Part shown: piece after piece, positions 45,547 through 55,130 of the stretch
Numbering within the stretch: the first letter of the stretch is position 1
How the letters are laid out: each line of letters opens with the position of its first letter
Origin: Algoriphagus formosus
Lineage (GTDB): Bacteria > Bacteroidota > Bacteroidia > Cytophagales > Cyclobacteriaceae
Assembly: GCF_002807035.1 (NCBI RefSeq)
Contig: NZ_NIUC01000002.1
Location: 801,477 to 865,476, forward strand
Direction of reading: 5' to 3'
Length of the DNA: 64,000 nucleotides
The notes under the pieces: generated by a model
What the model was told of the DNA's origin: nothing
Databases searched by the model: none
What the model saw: only the letters and a program-made list of their open reading frames with translations
Program-made: the position numbers and the translations under genes

Positions 45547-46203
45547 TTAAGGATTTTCTCTGACTCGGAAGAGATATGCCAAGGAAAGCTCCAAATTGGT
45601 GGAATTCATATCAAAAATTCGATCCTGCCCCTCCGGATTAGTGAAGTCATAGGCAAATCGGAATTCCACCGCGAGGGTGCTTTTCCCAAAAAGCTTAGAA
45701 ATTCCAACGCCTGCATTTAAGCCGTACATAAAACGATTGGGTCGATCTTCCGGCCCGCCATAGGTGGGGATCTCAGGAGTCGCAGCACTGGTGAATTCCC
45801 GCTGCACATCTCTTGCATTAACTAGAAAACCCAAGTGAGGCCCGATTTTTATTTGAAACCTACCTGATCTACCCGCATAAAATGAGGCAAAAAAGGGCAC
45901 TTTCAGGTAGTCAAACTCTGTCCGATTTTCGGGAAGGGTCACGGCATTTTCATTGATCTGTCGAAAGCCCAAAGTGATCCATTGCAGGTTCATTTCTATC
46001 CCGGCATTTTTGGAGGTGAAATGCTCCACAACAAGCGCAAAAGTAGGTCTGACAACACTCTCTGTGCTTTGTGATCGAAAATTGGCTGCCGGCTGATAAG
46101 AGTATGACGAAGAGGTGTATCCAGCCCGAAAACCCACACTAGTCTGAGGGAAGGCTTCGAAAGCCAAGGAAAACATCAAAAAAGCCAGGAGTATTTTTTT
46201 CAT
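45547..46203 (-). CDS. outer-membrane beta-barrel protein (PorT/porin-like)
   Basis: 218 residues from the ATG at 46203, giving a signal peptide (KKILLAFLMFSLAFEAFPQ). VGFRAGYTSSSYSYQPAANF, FKIGPHLGFLVNA-like strands and a terminal LSLAYLFRVRENP are typical of small barrels of the outer-membrane protein beta-barrel family. It lies 50 bp before the sigma gene and 106 bp after the 921-residue plug protein gene. Confidence 0.8.
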   Translation of the reverse strand: MKKILLAFLMFSLAFEAFPQTSVGFRAGYTSSSYSYQPAANFRSQSTESVVRPTFALVVEHFTSKNAGIEMNLQWITLGFRQINENAVTLPENRTEFDYLKVPFFASFYAGRSGRFQIKIGPHLGFLVNARDVQREFTSAATPEIPTYGGPEDRPNRFMYGLNAGVGISKLFGKSTLAVEFRFAYDFTNPEGQDRIFDMNSTNLELSLAYLFRVRENP

Positions 46204-46309
46204 GTGATTTGATTCGTTTTTCAAATGCCACATGGAATCTCGCAGATTTTACGATAATTCCAGTGTGTAACGGCTAATTTATGCCTATCTGCTTCATGGA
46301 TGCTCGATT

Positions 46310-49075
46310 TCATTTCTGAGATGAATTGATCGTAAAGGTGCCGGAAATCGGCTTTCCGTCCAAGCTTAGTCCTCGGATTTCGACAGTCATCGGCCCACCC
46401 GAATCATTAGTAAAAAAGCTTAGCACCGCTTCACCGGACTCATCTGTCACCAAGTTCCCATTCCAATAGAGTGTTTTTCTCAGGTCCTGCTCTACCTCTT
46501 CACTTCCGTCGTATGCGATTTGGTAAAAGCTTCTTGGAGGCTCAAAACCCTGAATAACAAAATTCGAAACGGATGAGGTGAGGGTGGGTACCGATTGAGT
46601 ATTTACACCTTCCTTAAGATAGACAGCTATCACCCCATTTCTACCTTGGTCTCCCAGCATGGAAACTGTCCTAGAAACGATTTCAACCCGATCGATATCA
46701 TTAGGATTGATATTTCGAAGATTATCAGCGGCAGTCGCACCCGGCGCGGTCACCAAAATAGCCCCATCTACCATGACTAGTGGCTCCATAGAACCGGAAA
46801 CCGAGGTAGCACCTCCTCGAAGTCGGATTTGCTGCTGACCTGAAGCACCTGCCACTGTGACCCGCATTCCTGGGACATTTCCTGCAAGGCTATTCACTAG
46901 GTCTACCGAGCTTCCAGTTGCCATCAATTTGTCGGAAGTCACCACAAAGTCGGCTCTTCCATAGATTGCCTTGGGGGATTCCAATGATTTGTCTTCTACC
47001 TCAACCAACTCAAGGTCTTCCGTCTTCAATTCTTCCTGAGAAATGGGCTGATACGAAGGATCTATCTTGAATTTTGGCCAATCCACTGTAGGAAAAGCAG
47101 CTAAAGGTGCAGCCAGATCTTCCTCCAATTTGACCTCAGAAACTGTTCTACCCTTAGAATCTGTCGCCTGAATAGCCAGTCTCAAAGGGCCATAAAACTC
47201 CATCCCCTCCAATTTGAATTGACCACTTCTATCAGCTTCCAACTCGACGATTCCCTCAAAATTATTCACAAATACAGTGACAGCTCCTGAAGTTCCTTTA
47301 CCTTTTTGATCCAGAATCAATCCAGCCTGCTCCAAATTAGTCTCTACCGGGTAAGAGAAACGGTCCAATCCAATATTGTCAGGTATTTTCTCCAAAGCCA
47401 AAGCTTCAGAAGCGGCCTTAGCCTCCCGAAATCTTCCAACTTGACTTTGATCTAGGACGGATACGGATACCCTTGCAGAGAGAGCCCTGCCTGTATCATC
47501 CAGCGTTTTTATTTTGAGCTGAACCTTTTCCCTTGGCCCTGCTTTTCCCGGACTCACTTCCAAGGTGACATTTTCAGATTTCTCCACAGGAGCAATTCGC
47601 GCTTCAAGGGCTTGATCTTGATTCAAGATTGGGAGCGGCTTTAAGAAAAGGTGGTCTGGACCATAGTTTCGGTTCCAGTTGGTGTATGCTCTTAGAAAAT
47701 ATTGATTTCCGTCTAGACTATCTGGGATGAAAAAGCTCCCACCGGCTGAACCATCGAAGATTTTATACTTCTTTCTGAATACAAAATCTCGATCAGCAGA
47801 GACTAGTTCTATGTGTAAAACCTGACTCAATTCCTTTTTGAGATACGGGTTTCCATAATTGATGAAAGCTTGAAAAAATGCCTCTTCACCAGCTTGGTAA
47901 TAGGGACGATCTGTGTGTAAATAAACGCGTTCCTGATAGTTGGCAGCGGTCTCATCAAGATTTAGCAACTGAATGGCTCGCTCGGCATCGTAGTCCAAAG
48001 GAAGCATGGAAGCCACTCTCCTTCGGTCCATATCGCCAGAAAAGACCACATCCTGGGAATTGAGAATCATACCATTTTCCCGAACTCTTACCCGATCACC
48101 CTTTACTTCTATCCATGAAATGGGATAAGGCGCGTCTTTGTAAGTATTGACAGTTGTGTAGCCTTTTTCGTAGTGAATTTCTATTCTTCCTTTGAGATGA
48201 ATCCAGTATTCACCGGGACGGTCAGCCGCTGTCACTAGTTGATCGGGCTTGTAAGGAATGACTGATTTCCCCAATTCATCAGCAAAAATATCCGAACGCA
48301 TATTTCGGGAATCTGCCGCACTCGGCCGCTCTCCATACAGGTAAAAACCCTCCTTTCCATGCGTGCCGGAGATCATGGCCCGAAACATATTCTGCGGAGA
48401 TTTGGAATACACGTCCATACGATTCCGATCCCATTCCTCCTCCTGTTGATCAGTTTCTGCTTCCAATTCTTCAAACCTTGCCGCTCCAACAATTCGGTAG
48501 TTGGAAGGATTGTCAAAAAACTCCTTCATATCGAAGGTAATTTTATAACCCAGATATTGGTTAAAGATCTCAATTGGAAGTTGGGAGCTTGCTAAAAAGG
48601 TGTTTCGCTCTTCTGATTCAGGAAAGTCCACTACCCAGGGGTTGGATATTTCGGTTTTAGCCGCAATGGCATCATTCCCGAGAAATAGGTTTTCAAATTT
48701 CCGGAGATCCCGCTCCCAGGCCTTATCCCGTTTGGCCTTGATTTCCACATCCGAAAGCTCTGTCTCCAAAGGCTCCAAAGAAACATTCAAGGTAAGGGTA
48801 CCGCCAGGGTTAAGCGTGACCTGTTTCGTAGTGGCTACATAGCCCAAAAATGAAAAACCCACTTCCAATGGACCTGGAGCGAGGTCTGACAAGGTGAATA
48901 CCCCATCCAAATCCGAGGTCGTTGAAATGGTGGTATTATTGACAAAAACATTGCAAAAGGGAAGCGTCTCGCCCGTGTCAGCGTCTTTGACTGTTCCAGT
49001 CACCTTGGCTGTTTGAGAATATACTAGAAATACCTGAGTAGTCAGAAGTGCTACTAGAAGAATAAGTTTCTTCAA
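46310..49075 (-). CDS. large exported protein: CarboxypepD_reg, macroglobulin-like and barrel-less TonB-plug domains
   Basis: 921 residues, TTG start at 49075 (no nearby in-frame ATG; the signal peptide KKLILLVALLTTQVFLVYSQ begins there). Order: carboxypeptidase-regulatory-like domain 22-110; mixed region to 370; a macroglobulin MG2-like segment at about 383-475 (RVYLHTDRPYYQAGEEAFFQ); further Ig-like beta domains; plug-like domain at 705-823 (EPLVMVDGAI, NINPNDIDRVEIVSRT, GDQGRNGVIAVYLKEG); then TLYWNGNLVTDESGEAVLSF, as in alpha-2-macroglobulin-related proteins. No thioester CxEQ and no barrel. Paralogue of the next gene upstream. Surface or periplasmic role unknown. Confidence 0.8.
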   Translation of the reverse strand: MKKLILLVALLTTQVFLVYSQTAKVTGTVKDADTGETLPFCNVFVNNTTISTTSDLDGVFTLSDLAPGPLEVGFSFLGYVATTKQVTLNPGGTLTLNVSLEPLETELSDVEIKAKRDKAWERDLRKFENLFLGNDAIAAKTEISNPWVVDFPESEERNTFLASSQLPIEIFNQYLGYKITFDMKEFFDNPSNYRIVGAARFEELEAETDQQEEEWDRNRMDVYSKSPQNMFRAMISGTHGKEGFYLYGERPSAADSRNMRSDIFADELGKSVIPYKPDQLVTAADRPGEYWIHLKGRIEIHYEKGYTTVNTYKDAPYPISWIEVKGDRVRVRENGMILNSQDVVFSGDMDRRRVASMLPLDYDAERAIQLLNLDETAANYQERVYLHTDRPYYQAGEEAFFQAFINYGNPYLKKELSQVLHIELVSADRDFVFRKKYKIFDGSAGGSFFIPDSLDGNQYFLRAYTNWNRNYGPDHLFLKPLPILNQDQALEARIAPVEKSENVTLEVSPGKAGPREKVQLKIKTLDDTGRALSARVSVSVLDQSQVGRFREAKAASEALALEKIPDNIGLDRFSYPVETNLEQAGLILDQKGKGTSGAVTVFVNNFEGIVELEADRSGQFKLEGMEFYGPLRLAIQATDSKGRTVSEVKLEEDLAAPLAAFPTVDWPKFKIDPSYQPISQEELKTEDLELVEVEDKSLESPKAIYGRADFVVTSDKLMATGSSVDLVNSLAGNVPGMRVTVAGASGQQQIRLRGGATSVSGSMEPLVMVDGAILVTAPGATAADNLRNINPNDIDRVEIVSRTVSMLGDQGRNGVIAVYLKEGVNTQSVPTLTSSVSNFVIQGFEPPRSFYQIAYDGSEEVEQDLRKTLYWNGNLVTDESGEAVLSFFTNDSGGPMTVEIRGLSLDGKPISGTFTINSSQK

Positions 49076-49120
49076 AGGAATGAAATTTACTGAGGCCCCA
49101 AATTAGAAAATGTCAGCTTA

Positions 49121-51730
49121 TTAATTGTCATTTAAAACGAAGGTCCCATAAATGGGTTCCCCAAGATCGGTAAGCCCTCTAATTTCAACCAAAATGGGTC
49201 CAGCAAGCTCATTTAATTGAAATTCTACAGGAATCGATAGGGTGTTTTTGGTAGATATCAAAGATGGGCTCCAAAATAAGGTGGGTTTAAAAATTTCTAA
49301 AAAAGGAAATTTCTCTCTTGTTTCTTGGGCTTTGCTAAAATTCATATACCGTTGAAATCCTTCTAATTTGAAAAGATTGAAGTTGTTTTGAGTGGCTGCA
49401 AGTTCAGCTCCTGTTTTAAGAAAAATAGAGATCAAGCCATTTCTTCCCTGATCACCATACTGAGGCACCAACCTTCGAATTACCTCCACACGATCAATGG
49501 CAAAGACATTAATCCCCTCCAATATATTATAAAAGGATCTACTCGCTCCACCAGAGATTGTACCTCCTGAAAGGCCGTTTGCTGGAGTTCCATTTATCAA
49601 AATCAAAGGTTCTCCTCCTCTGAATCTTACCGACATATTTGGTGGAGAACCCATGACGGTCATTCCAGGCACCTTTGCCATCAAGGCATAAATAAACTGA
49701 ACCGTTGAGCCTACTAAATTCAATTCTTCACTTTCTACCACATTGTCTGGAATTCCATAGATCATGGTACCAAAAGGCTTGTCTTTTTTGCCTTTAACTT
49801 CTGCAGTTTCGAGAAGAATTTCACCCGCTTCGATAGGCTTTACAGGTTGAATATTTTTATCAGACAACTTGCCTCTTTCTACTTTTTTTGGGAAAACCAT
49901 CTCTAAATCAAGGCCCTCACTTGGATAGGATTTGAGGTCAAGCTTAATGGTCCGAATTGGCTGATTCTTTACACTTGTTGCTTTGAGATTAATCTCAAAG
50001 TCCTCCTCGAAATCCAGTGAAGAAAAAGCAAAGGAGCCGTCCTTTTCAGATTTAATCTTTCGCTCATCCTCATACCCGTTTACAAAAGCTTGAATGGATC
50101 CCTGAATAGGATTACCTTCATTATCTTGGAGCAAACCCTCAAGCTCAAATCCTTTCTTCTCGAGCGGATACTTGAAATCCTCCATCTCGCCTCTTGAAGA
50201 TTTTTCACTTAGCTGTTCAGCAATTTCGCCTCTCTCAGGGACATATACTGCCTGCTTTAAATCCAATACAGTAATTGAAAAATTCGAGTTTATAGGCACT
50301 CCATCATCTGAGGTAATCATCACATTTAAGGTGACTTTCTCCTGTCCTTCGTATTTTTGTTTGTCTGTGAAAACCCTGACATTTTTCACTTTAAATTCAT
50401 CCGAAGATGCTTCAGGCTTACTAAAATGATCAAGAATTTGAATCGGTAAAATATGCTCAGCTTGCTCGTAATTCAAACTCCAGGTTGTGTAAGCTCTTAG
50501 AAAAAAATTACCAGTTTCTGAGAGATCAGGAATGGCAAGCTGCCCCGCACTAATGCCATCTGTGATCCTAAATACCTGATGAGACCACACAAAACCGACC
50601 GTATCAATCAGCTCAATATGCAAAACCTTACTTAAATCTTGAGCTAAGACAGGATTGGTATAGCTGAGGTATGCTTTGAATAAGATTTGCTCCCCTGGCC
50701 AATAATGCCTTCGATCGGTATGAAGGTATATTCGCTCTTGCATGGTCTGAGCATTCTTCTCCAGATTAGCCAAAGCAAAAACTCTGTCTGCATTGAAGTT
50801 TTGTGGTACGGCATAGATCGGATTATCTTCAAAAAGCTCTCCTCTCCACTGCAACTTTGACCAATCAGTTGGAGCTCCATTCAATTTGACTTGAAGCTTT
50901 TCTCCTTCATAATACATTCTGCCTCTCCTGCCATCCGCTGTCTCAATTTCCAATGGAGTATCAAACTTTAAAAAGTACTCTCCCTCTTGATCTGAAAATG
51001 AAACTTCTGGATTGGGACTAGAACGAAAATCCCCTATTTCCCCAATCATCAATTGTGACAAAAAATAAGTTGGGCTTTTTTGATGGACCCTAAGCCGATT
51101 GCTTCGCCTTTCTTCGATGCCTTCACCTTCCGGTAATTCAAAGTAGGAATAGGCTTGCAATTGAGGCTGTTCATCTTCTAAAAGAAAAGGACTGAAATAT
51201 ATGGTGACCAAATAGCCAGTTTCTCGATTAGAAAAATAAAGAGGCCCTTGAGAGGAAACCTGTATTTTCCTATCAGCTCGTTTCTCAAAAATCAGTTGAT
51301 CAGAATTTAATAGCTCCACTTGCCATGAACTTGGATGATCAGCAAGGAATTTCTTCTCAACGGCTCTTTTATACTTTTTCACCTTGCCTTTAGAAAAATC
51401 AGAGAACAAAGGGTTCGATTGAGGGTCCGGTTCCAAGGAGAAAACCACCTCTAAAGTCTTTCCGGACAAAGCCGATATAGTCTGGGATTGGGAAGTATAT
51501 CCATTTCCTCTTACCTGAATTTCCCATTGACCGTCCTGAATATTATTCAGTAGAAACTTTCCAGTAGAATCAGAGAAAGTCTGGTAGGTCGTATTGTGTA
51601 TAAAAACGTGGACGTCCTGTACAGGCAAGCCTGTAAAATCATCCACAATTTTGCCTTCGATTTGGCCTGATTGAGCGAAAACAAAAGAAAGCGGAAAGAA
51701 AACAATCAAAAAGAAGATAAAAATCCTCAT
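49121..51730 (-). CDS. large exported protein, paralogue with CarboxypepD_reg, macroglobulin-like and plug domains
   Basis: 869 residues with signal peptide (FIFFLIVFFPLSFVFAQ). Same order as its neighbour: regulatory-like beta domain 20-105, mixed region, MG2-like segment at about 333-430 (RIYLHTDRRHYWPGEQILFK), further beta domains, plug-like domain at about 655-770 (EPLILINGTP, INVFAIDRVEVIRRLV, GDQGRNGLISIFLKTG), and a diverged TLFWSPSLIS tail. No barrel. 45 bp separate it from the 921-residue gene; the two are likely co-transcribed and arose by duplication. Confidence 0.8.
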   Translation of the reverse strand: MRIFIFFLIVFFPLSFVFAQSGQIEGKIVDDFTGLPVQDVHVFIHNTTYQTFSDSTGKFLLNNIQDGQWEIQVRGNGYTSQSQTISALSGKTLEVVFSLEPDPQSNPLFSDFSKGKVKKYKRAVEKKFLADHPSSWQVELLNSDQLIFEKRADRKIQVSSQGPLYFSNRETGYLVTIYFSPFLLEDEQPQLQAYSYFELPEGEGIEERRSNRLRVHQKSPTYFLSQLMIGEIGDFRSSPNPEVSFSDQEGEYFLKFDTPLEIETADGRRGRMYYEGEKLQVKLNGAPTDWSKLQWRGELFEDNPIYAVPQNFNADRVFALANLEKNAQTMQERIYLHTDRRHYWPGEQILFKAYLSYTNPVLAQDLSKVLHIELIDTVGFVWSHQVFRITDGISAGQLAIPDLSETGNFFLRAYTTWSLNYEQAEHILPIQILDHFSKPEASSDEFKVKNVRVFTDKQKYEGQEKVTLNVMITSDDGVPINSNFSITVLDLKQAVYVPERGEIAEQLSEKSSRGEMEDFKYPLEKKGFELEGLLQDNEGNPIQGSIQAFVNGYEDERKIKSEKDGSFAFSSLDFEEDFEINLKATSVKNQPIRTIKLDLKSYPSEGLDLEMVFPKKVERGKLSDKNIQPVKPIEAGEILLETAEVKGKKDKPFGTMIYGIPDNVVESEELNLVGSTVQFIYALMAKVPGMTVMGSPPNMSVRFRGGEPLILINGTPANGLSGGTISGGASRSFYNILEGINVFAIDRVEVIRRLVPQYGDQGRNGLISIFLKTGAELAATQNNFNLFKLEGFQRYMNFSKAQETREKFPFLEIFKPTLFWSPSLISTKNTLSIPVEFQLNELAGPILVEIRGLTDLGEPIYGTFVLNDN

Positions 51731-51814
51731 GGCTCCTTCTTAAAAATTAATGGATGAATTAAACTACATCTCTAATAAATAAAAAATCATATTTAATTCC
51801 GAAATAATTAATAG

Positions 51815-51840
51815 AAAAAATTCATGAGACTTTCATGATT
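51815..51840 (-). terminator. probable terminator of the gltX operon
   Basis: TCATGA at 51822-51827 and again at 51833-51838 (self-complementary) gives a 6-bp stem with a 5-nt loop, followed on the minus strand by ATTTTTT. Confidence 0.5.
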
Positions 51841-51900
51841 TAGATCCGCTGCAGCGGAGAGGCCCGCCTCCCGACTTTGATGGAATCGCGATGACGGTAC
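51841..51900. repeat. GC-rich palindrome-containing fragment
   Basis: 37 of 60 bases are G or C, in contrast to the AT-rich flanks. It contains the perfect palindrome CCGCTGCAGCGG (51846-51857) followed by AGAGGCCCGCCTCC. It looks like a remnant of an interspersed repeat; no second copy exists in this window. Confidence 0.4.
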
Positions 51901-51922
51901 ATCCAAATCTGAGACAGCCTCT

Positions 51923-52135
51923 TTATTCTTCTTCGTCAGACCCACGCTTGATATCATCCAAGTCTTCCCGGTCTTTCAATTTTTTATCTTCGACATTTTT
52001 ATTCAAAAACTCATTGATTTTATCGATCGGAAAAGAGGAAGATATCTCTCCAAAAGGATCTATTTCCATTTTGAAACCCTTCAAGTCCGAATGAACTTTT
52101 GGGTCTTCGGGTTTTTTCTTTTTTCGCTTGCTCAT
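51923..52135 (-). CDS. small highly charged protein downstream of gltX
   Basis: 70 residues with a lysine-rich start (MSKRKKKKPEDPK) and an acidic end (REDLDDIKRGSDEEE). Not recognised. It begins 11 bp after the gltX stop on the same strand, so it is probably co-transcribed. No signal peptide or membrane segment. Confidence 0.6.
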   Translation of the reverse strand: MSKRKKKKPEDPKVHSDLKGFKMEIDPFGEISSSFPIDKINEFLNKNVEDKKLKDREDLDDIKRGSDEEE

Positions 52136-52146
52136 AGCTCTAATAC

Positions 52147-53685
52147 TTATTCTGGACGAGGTAGGTTTTCAATTGCAAACTGAATGCGGTTTGCTACTTC
52201 ACCTGCACCTAAGATAGCAAATATCTCCATCAAATCCGGGCCGGCCCCGACACCTGTCACCGCCAATCGGACGGCTTGCATGATCTTACCTAGTTTGATT
52301 TCCTGTTCATCTGCAGTCTCTCCGAGTAGGGTTTTAGCGACTTCGCTATCATAAGTTCCCTCAAATTTCGAAAGCTTCTCAGCGTAAGCCGAAAGTACAG
52401 CTACCGCATCTGAATTCCACTTTTTGGAGGCTACCTGCTCGTCAAATTCTTTGGGAGCATTTACCAAAAAACGGCATTGAGTCCACATTTCCCCTGGGAA
52501 GGTCACGCGCTCCTTGGTCAATGAGACTATTGCCTCTGCCTTTTTTGAGTTTAGCTCTACCCCATCTTTTTTGGCTGCTTCAATGACAAAATCAGCCAAA
52601 TCAGCATTTGAACGAGCCCGGAGGTATTGTTCATTATACCATTTAGCCTTGGCTATGTCGAATTTGGCACCGGCTTTCCCAATCCGCTCAATACTGAAAG
52701 CCTCTACCAATTCCTCCTTGGAAAAAAGCTCTCGCTCATCGCCCGGGTTCCAGCCCAAGAAGGCCAAGAAATTCAATAAAGCTTCCGGTAGGTATTCTTG
52801 CTCACGGAATCCCATGGCCGAGTCTCCGGTCTCCTCGTTTTTCCAATCAAGTGGAAAAACAGGAAATCCCATTCGGTCACCGTCTCGCTTGGATAATTTT
52901 CCATTTCCATCAGGCTTCAGCAAAAGCGGCAGATGGGCAAATTCGGGCATGGTATCTTCCCATCCAAAATACTTGTAAAGCAATACGTGTAAGGGTGCTG
53001 AAGGTAGCCATTCCTCTCCACGAATCACATGCGTAATTCCCATACGATGATCATCTACGATATTAGCCAAGTGGTAAGTTGGCATTCCATCTGACTTCAT
53101 CAACACCTTATCATCCAAAGTGGAGGTATGAACCATTACCCAACCACGGATTTGGTCATGAAAGCGTACTTCTTCTTTGCGGGGGATTTTCACTCGAATC
53201 ACATAAGGCTCCCCAGACGCCAATCTTGCCTTCACCTCATCCTCCGGCAATGTCAGGGAGTTTTTCATCTGCGTACGGGTGATACTGTTGTATTGAGGCT
53301 GTACGACTCGAGCTGCAGTCAGTCGCTCGCGCATAGCTTCGAGTTCTTCCGAAGTGTCAAAAGCATAGTAAGCATGGCCTTTTTCAACCAAATCAAGCGC
53401 ATATTGCATGTAATCAGCCTTCCGCTCAGATTGCCGATAAGGACCTACATTTCCTGGGTTCCAGGGACTTTCGTCAGGTGTAATACCGAGCCATTCGAGG
53501 GATTCCCGAATATATTCCTCAGCACCTGCCACGTAGCGAGCCTGATCGGTATCTTCGATTCGAAGCAGGAATTTACCCTGATTCTTTTTTGCAAAAAGGT
53601 AATTATAAAGGGCAGTACGTACCCCTCCGATATGTAAAGGCCCTGTAGGTGACGGGGCAAATCTTACGCGAATTTCTCTACTCAT
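52147..53685 (-). CDS. gltX: glutamyl-tRNA synthetase
   Basis: 512 residues. Class I HIGH motif appears as HIGG in FAPSPTGPLHIGGVRTALYN; the KMSKS equivalent is KLSKRDGD near residue 257. The anticodon-binding helical domain forms the C-terminal third. It charges tRNA-Glu (whether also tRNA-Gln cannot be told). A TAnnTTTG box lies 61 bp upstream, and a small charged-protein gene follows. Confidence 0.97.
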   Translation of the reverse strand: MSREIRVRFAPSPTGPLHIGGVRTALYNYLFAKKNQGKFLLRIEDTDQARYVAGAEEYIRESLEWLGITPDESPWNPGNVGPYRQSERKADYMQYALDLVEKGHAYYAFDTSEELEAMRERLTAARVVQPQYNSITRTQMKNSLTLPEDEVKARLASGEPYVIRVKIPRKEEVRFHDQIRGWVMVHTSTLDDKVLMKSDGMPTYHLANIVDDHRMGITHVIRGEEWLPSAPLHVLLYKYFGWEDTMPEFAHLPLLLKPDGNGKLSKRDGDRMGFPVFPLDWKNEETGDSAMGFREQEYLPEALLNFLAFLGWNPGDERELFSKEELVEAFSIERIGKAGAKFDIAKAKWYNEQYLRARSNADLADFVIEAAKKDGVELNSKKAEAIVSLTKERVTFPGEMWTQCRFLVNAPKEFDEQVASKKWNSDAVAVLSAYAEKLSKFEGTYDSEVAKTLLGETADEQEIKLGKIMQAVRLAVTGVGAGPDLMEIFAILGAGEVANRIQFAIENLPRPE

Positions 53686-53745
53686 GAGTGATTGATTGTC
53701 TTAAAAAAAACAGGCAATAATGGAGATTGTTCCCCATTCAGGCTG

Positions 53746-53753
53746 CAAAGGTA
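53746..53753 (-). promoter_or_regulatory. candidate -7 promoter box of gltX
   Basis: On the minus strand this reads TACCTTTG, matching TAnnTTTG, 60 bp before the gltX ATG. No exact -33 TTTG was found at the usual spacing. Confidence 0.55.
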
Positions 53754-53946
53754 GGGAAAAATGATGGCTTCTGTAGGGAAAAAGGGGATTTGAAAAGGCA
53801 GGAATCTTAAGATTCATCCGTCGCTTTTTATTCATCATTTACTCAGCTTTGAGCCAAAAAAAACCATACCATTTACTATTCACTCTTTACTTCCCTAGAT
53901 GGACTCAATGTACTCAATAATCACATCCACCTTATGAGTCCAAAAC

Positions 53947-53974
53947 AAAAAAAGGAACCCATTTCTGAGTTCCT
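53947..53974 (-). terminator. intrinsic terminator of the rpsP-rimM-trmD-rplS operon
   Basis: Stem AGGAAC (53953-53958) / GTTCCT (53969-53974), 10-nt loop, then a seven-T run on the minus strand, 21 bp after rplS. Confidence 0.75.
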
Positions 53975-53994
53975 CTTTATGATTTTTGGGAAGA

Positions 53995-54360
53995 TTAGTG
54001 CTTCACCTGAATCTTTTCCTTGATACGAGCAGCTTTACCCTGACGTCCTCTCAAGTAGAACAATCGGGCTCTTCTTACTCTACCTTGTCTCAATAGATCG
54101 ATTTGCTCGATAGATGGAGAAAGGATAGGGAAGATACGCTCTACACCGATACCGTTGGATACTTTTCTTACTGTGAAAGTCTCTCCATTGGAATTCGGGT
54201 TTTTACGCTGGATGACAGTTCCTTGGAACTGCTGGACTCTCTCCTTATTACCTTCCTTGATTCGTACGTGTACGTTGATGGTATCACCAGCTTTGAAAGA
54301 AGGGAATTTGGCTCTCGCCTCGCTGTATTCCGCTTCTACGATTTTCATTAGTTCGCTCAT
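53995..54360 (-). CDS. rplS: 50S ribosomal protein L19
   Basis: 121 residues, normal length. [20 protein letters not shown], then [20 protein letters not shown] and [20 protein letters not shown] are L19 signatures. It binds at the 30S/50S interface. Last gene of the rpsP-rimM-trmD-rplS operon, 50 bp after trmD. Confidence 0.98.
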   Translation of the reverse strand: MSELMKIVEAEYSEARAKFPSFKAGDTINVHVRIKEGNKERVQQFQGTVIQRKNPNSNGETFTVRKVSNGIGVERIFPILSPSIEQIDLLRQGRVRRARLFYLRGRQGKAARIKEKIQVKH

Positions 54361-54410
54361 AGCTTCTATATTTTATGCTTTCGCTGTTTGGCCAACACGT
54401 GGCTTGTTAT

Positions 54411-55127
54411 TTACTTTTTCCGTTTACTTGTTTCGCTATCCCCCAAACCTGACTTAGCCCATAGATCGGGTCTTCGTTCACGGGTTCGGCGAACCGATGC
54501 TTCAAATCTCCATTCATTGATCTTTGCTTCATGACCTGAGAGCAATACTTCTGGAACTTCCATCCCATCCCAGTCAGCGGGACGAGTATAGACCGGCGGT
54601 GCGAGCAGGTCATCCTGAAAAGAGTCGGTCAATGCCGACGTCTCATCATTTAAGACTCCTGGTACCAGACGAATAATAGCGTCAGCCACTACAGCTGCTG
54701 CTAATTCTCCACCCGACAGCACAAAATCACCAATACTGATTTCTTTGGTAATGAATCGGTCTCTCACACGCTGATCTACTCCTTTATAATGACCACATAA
54801 GATCATCAGGTTTTTCTTCAGCGATAGAGAATTTGCCATAGGCTGATCGAATGTCTCCCCATCAGGCGTCATATAAATAATTTCATCATATGTTCGCTGA
54901 CTTTGGAGATGTTCGATGCACCGGGCAATTGGTTCGACCATCATGACCATTCCTGCACCTCCACCAAAAGCATAATCGTCTACCTGCTTCTGTTTGCCAG
55001 TAGCAAAGTCCCGCAGGTTATGTACCCTGACAACTGCCAGGCCTTTTTCTTCTGCTCTTTTCAGAATAGAATGTGAAAAGGGACCTTCTAGCAATCCCGG
55101 TACCACGCTGATGATGTCGATATGCAT
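54411..55127 (-). CDS. trmD: tRNA (guanine-37-N1) methyltransferase
   Basis: 238 residues. The SPOUT knot is seen in [20 protein letters not shown] and [20 protein letters not shown], where the SAM site lies. It methylates G37 and prevents frameshifting. It begins 3 bp after the rimM stop. Confidence 0.98.
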   Translation of the reverse strand: MHIDIISVVPGLLEGPFSHSILKRAEEKGLAVVRVHNLRDFATGKQKQVDDYAFGGGAGMVMMVEPIARCIEHLQSQRTYDEIIYMTPDGETFDQPMANSLSLKKNLMILCGHYKGVDQRVRDRFITKEISIGDFVLSGGELAAAVVADAIIRLVPGVLNDETSALTDSFQDDLLAPPVYTRPADWDGMEVPEVLLSGHEAKINEWRFEASVRRTRERRPDLWAKSGLGDSETSKRKK

Positions 55128-55130
55128 ATC

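Larger units (their letters stand above)
53686..53994. other. 309-bp intergenic region, gltX promoter and rplS terminator only
   Basis: It holds the gltX promoter box near 53746 and the rplS terminator near 53947-53974. Between them no ORF, RNA or repeat was recognised. Confidence 0.6.
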
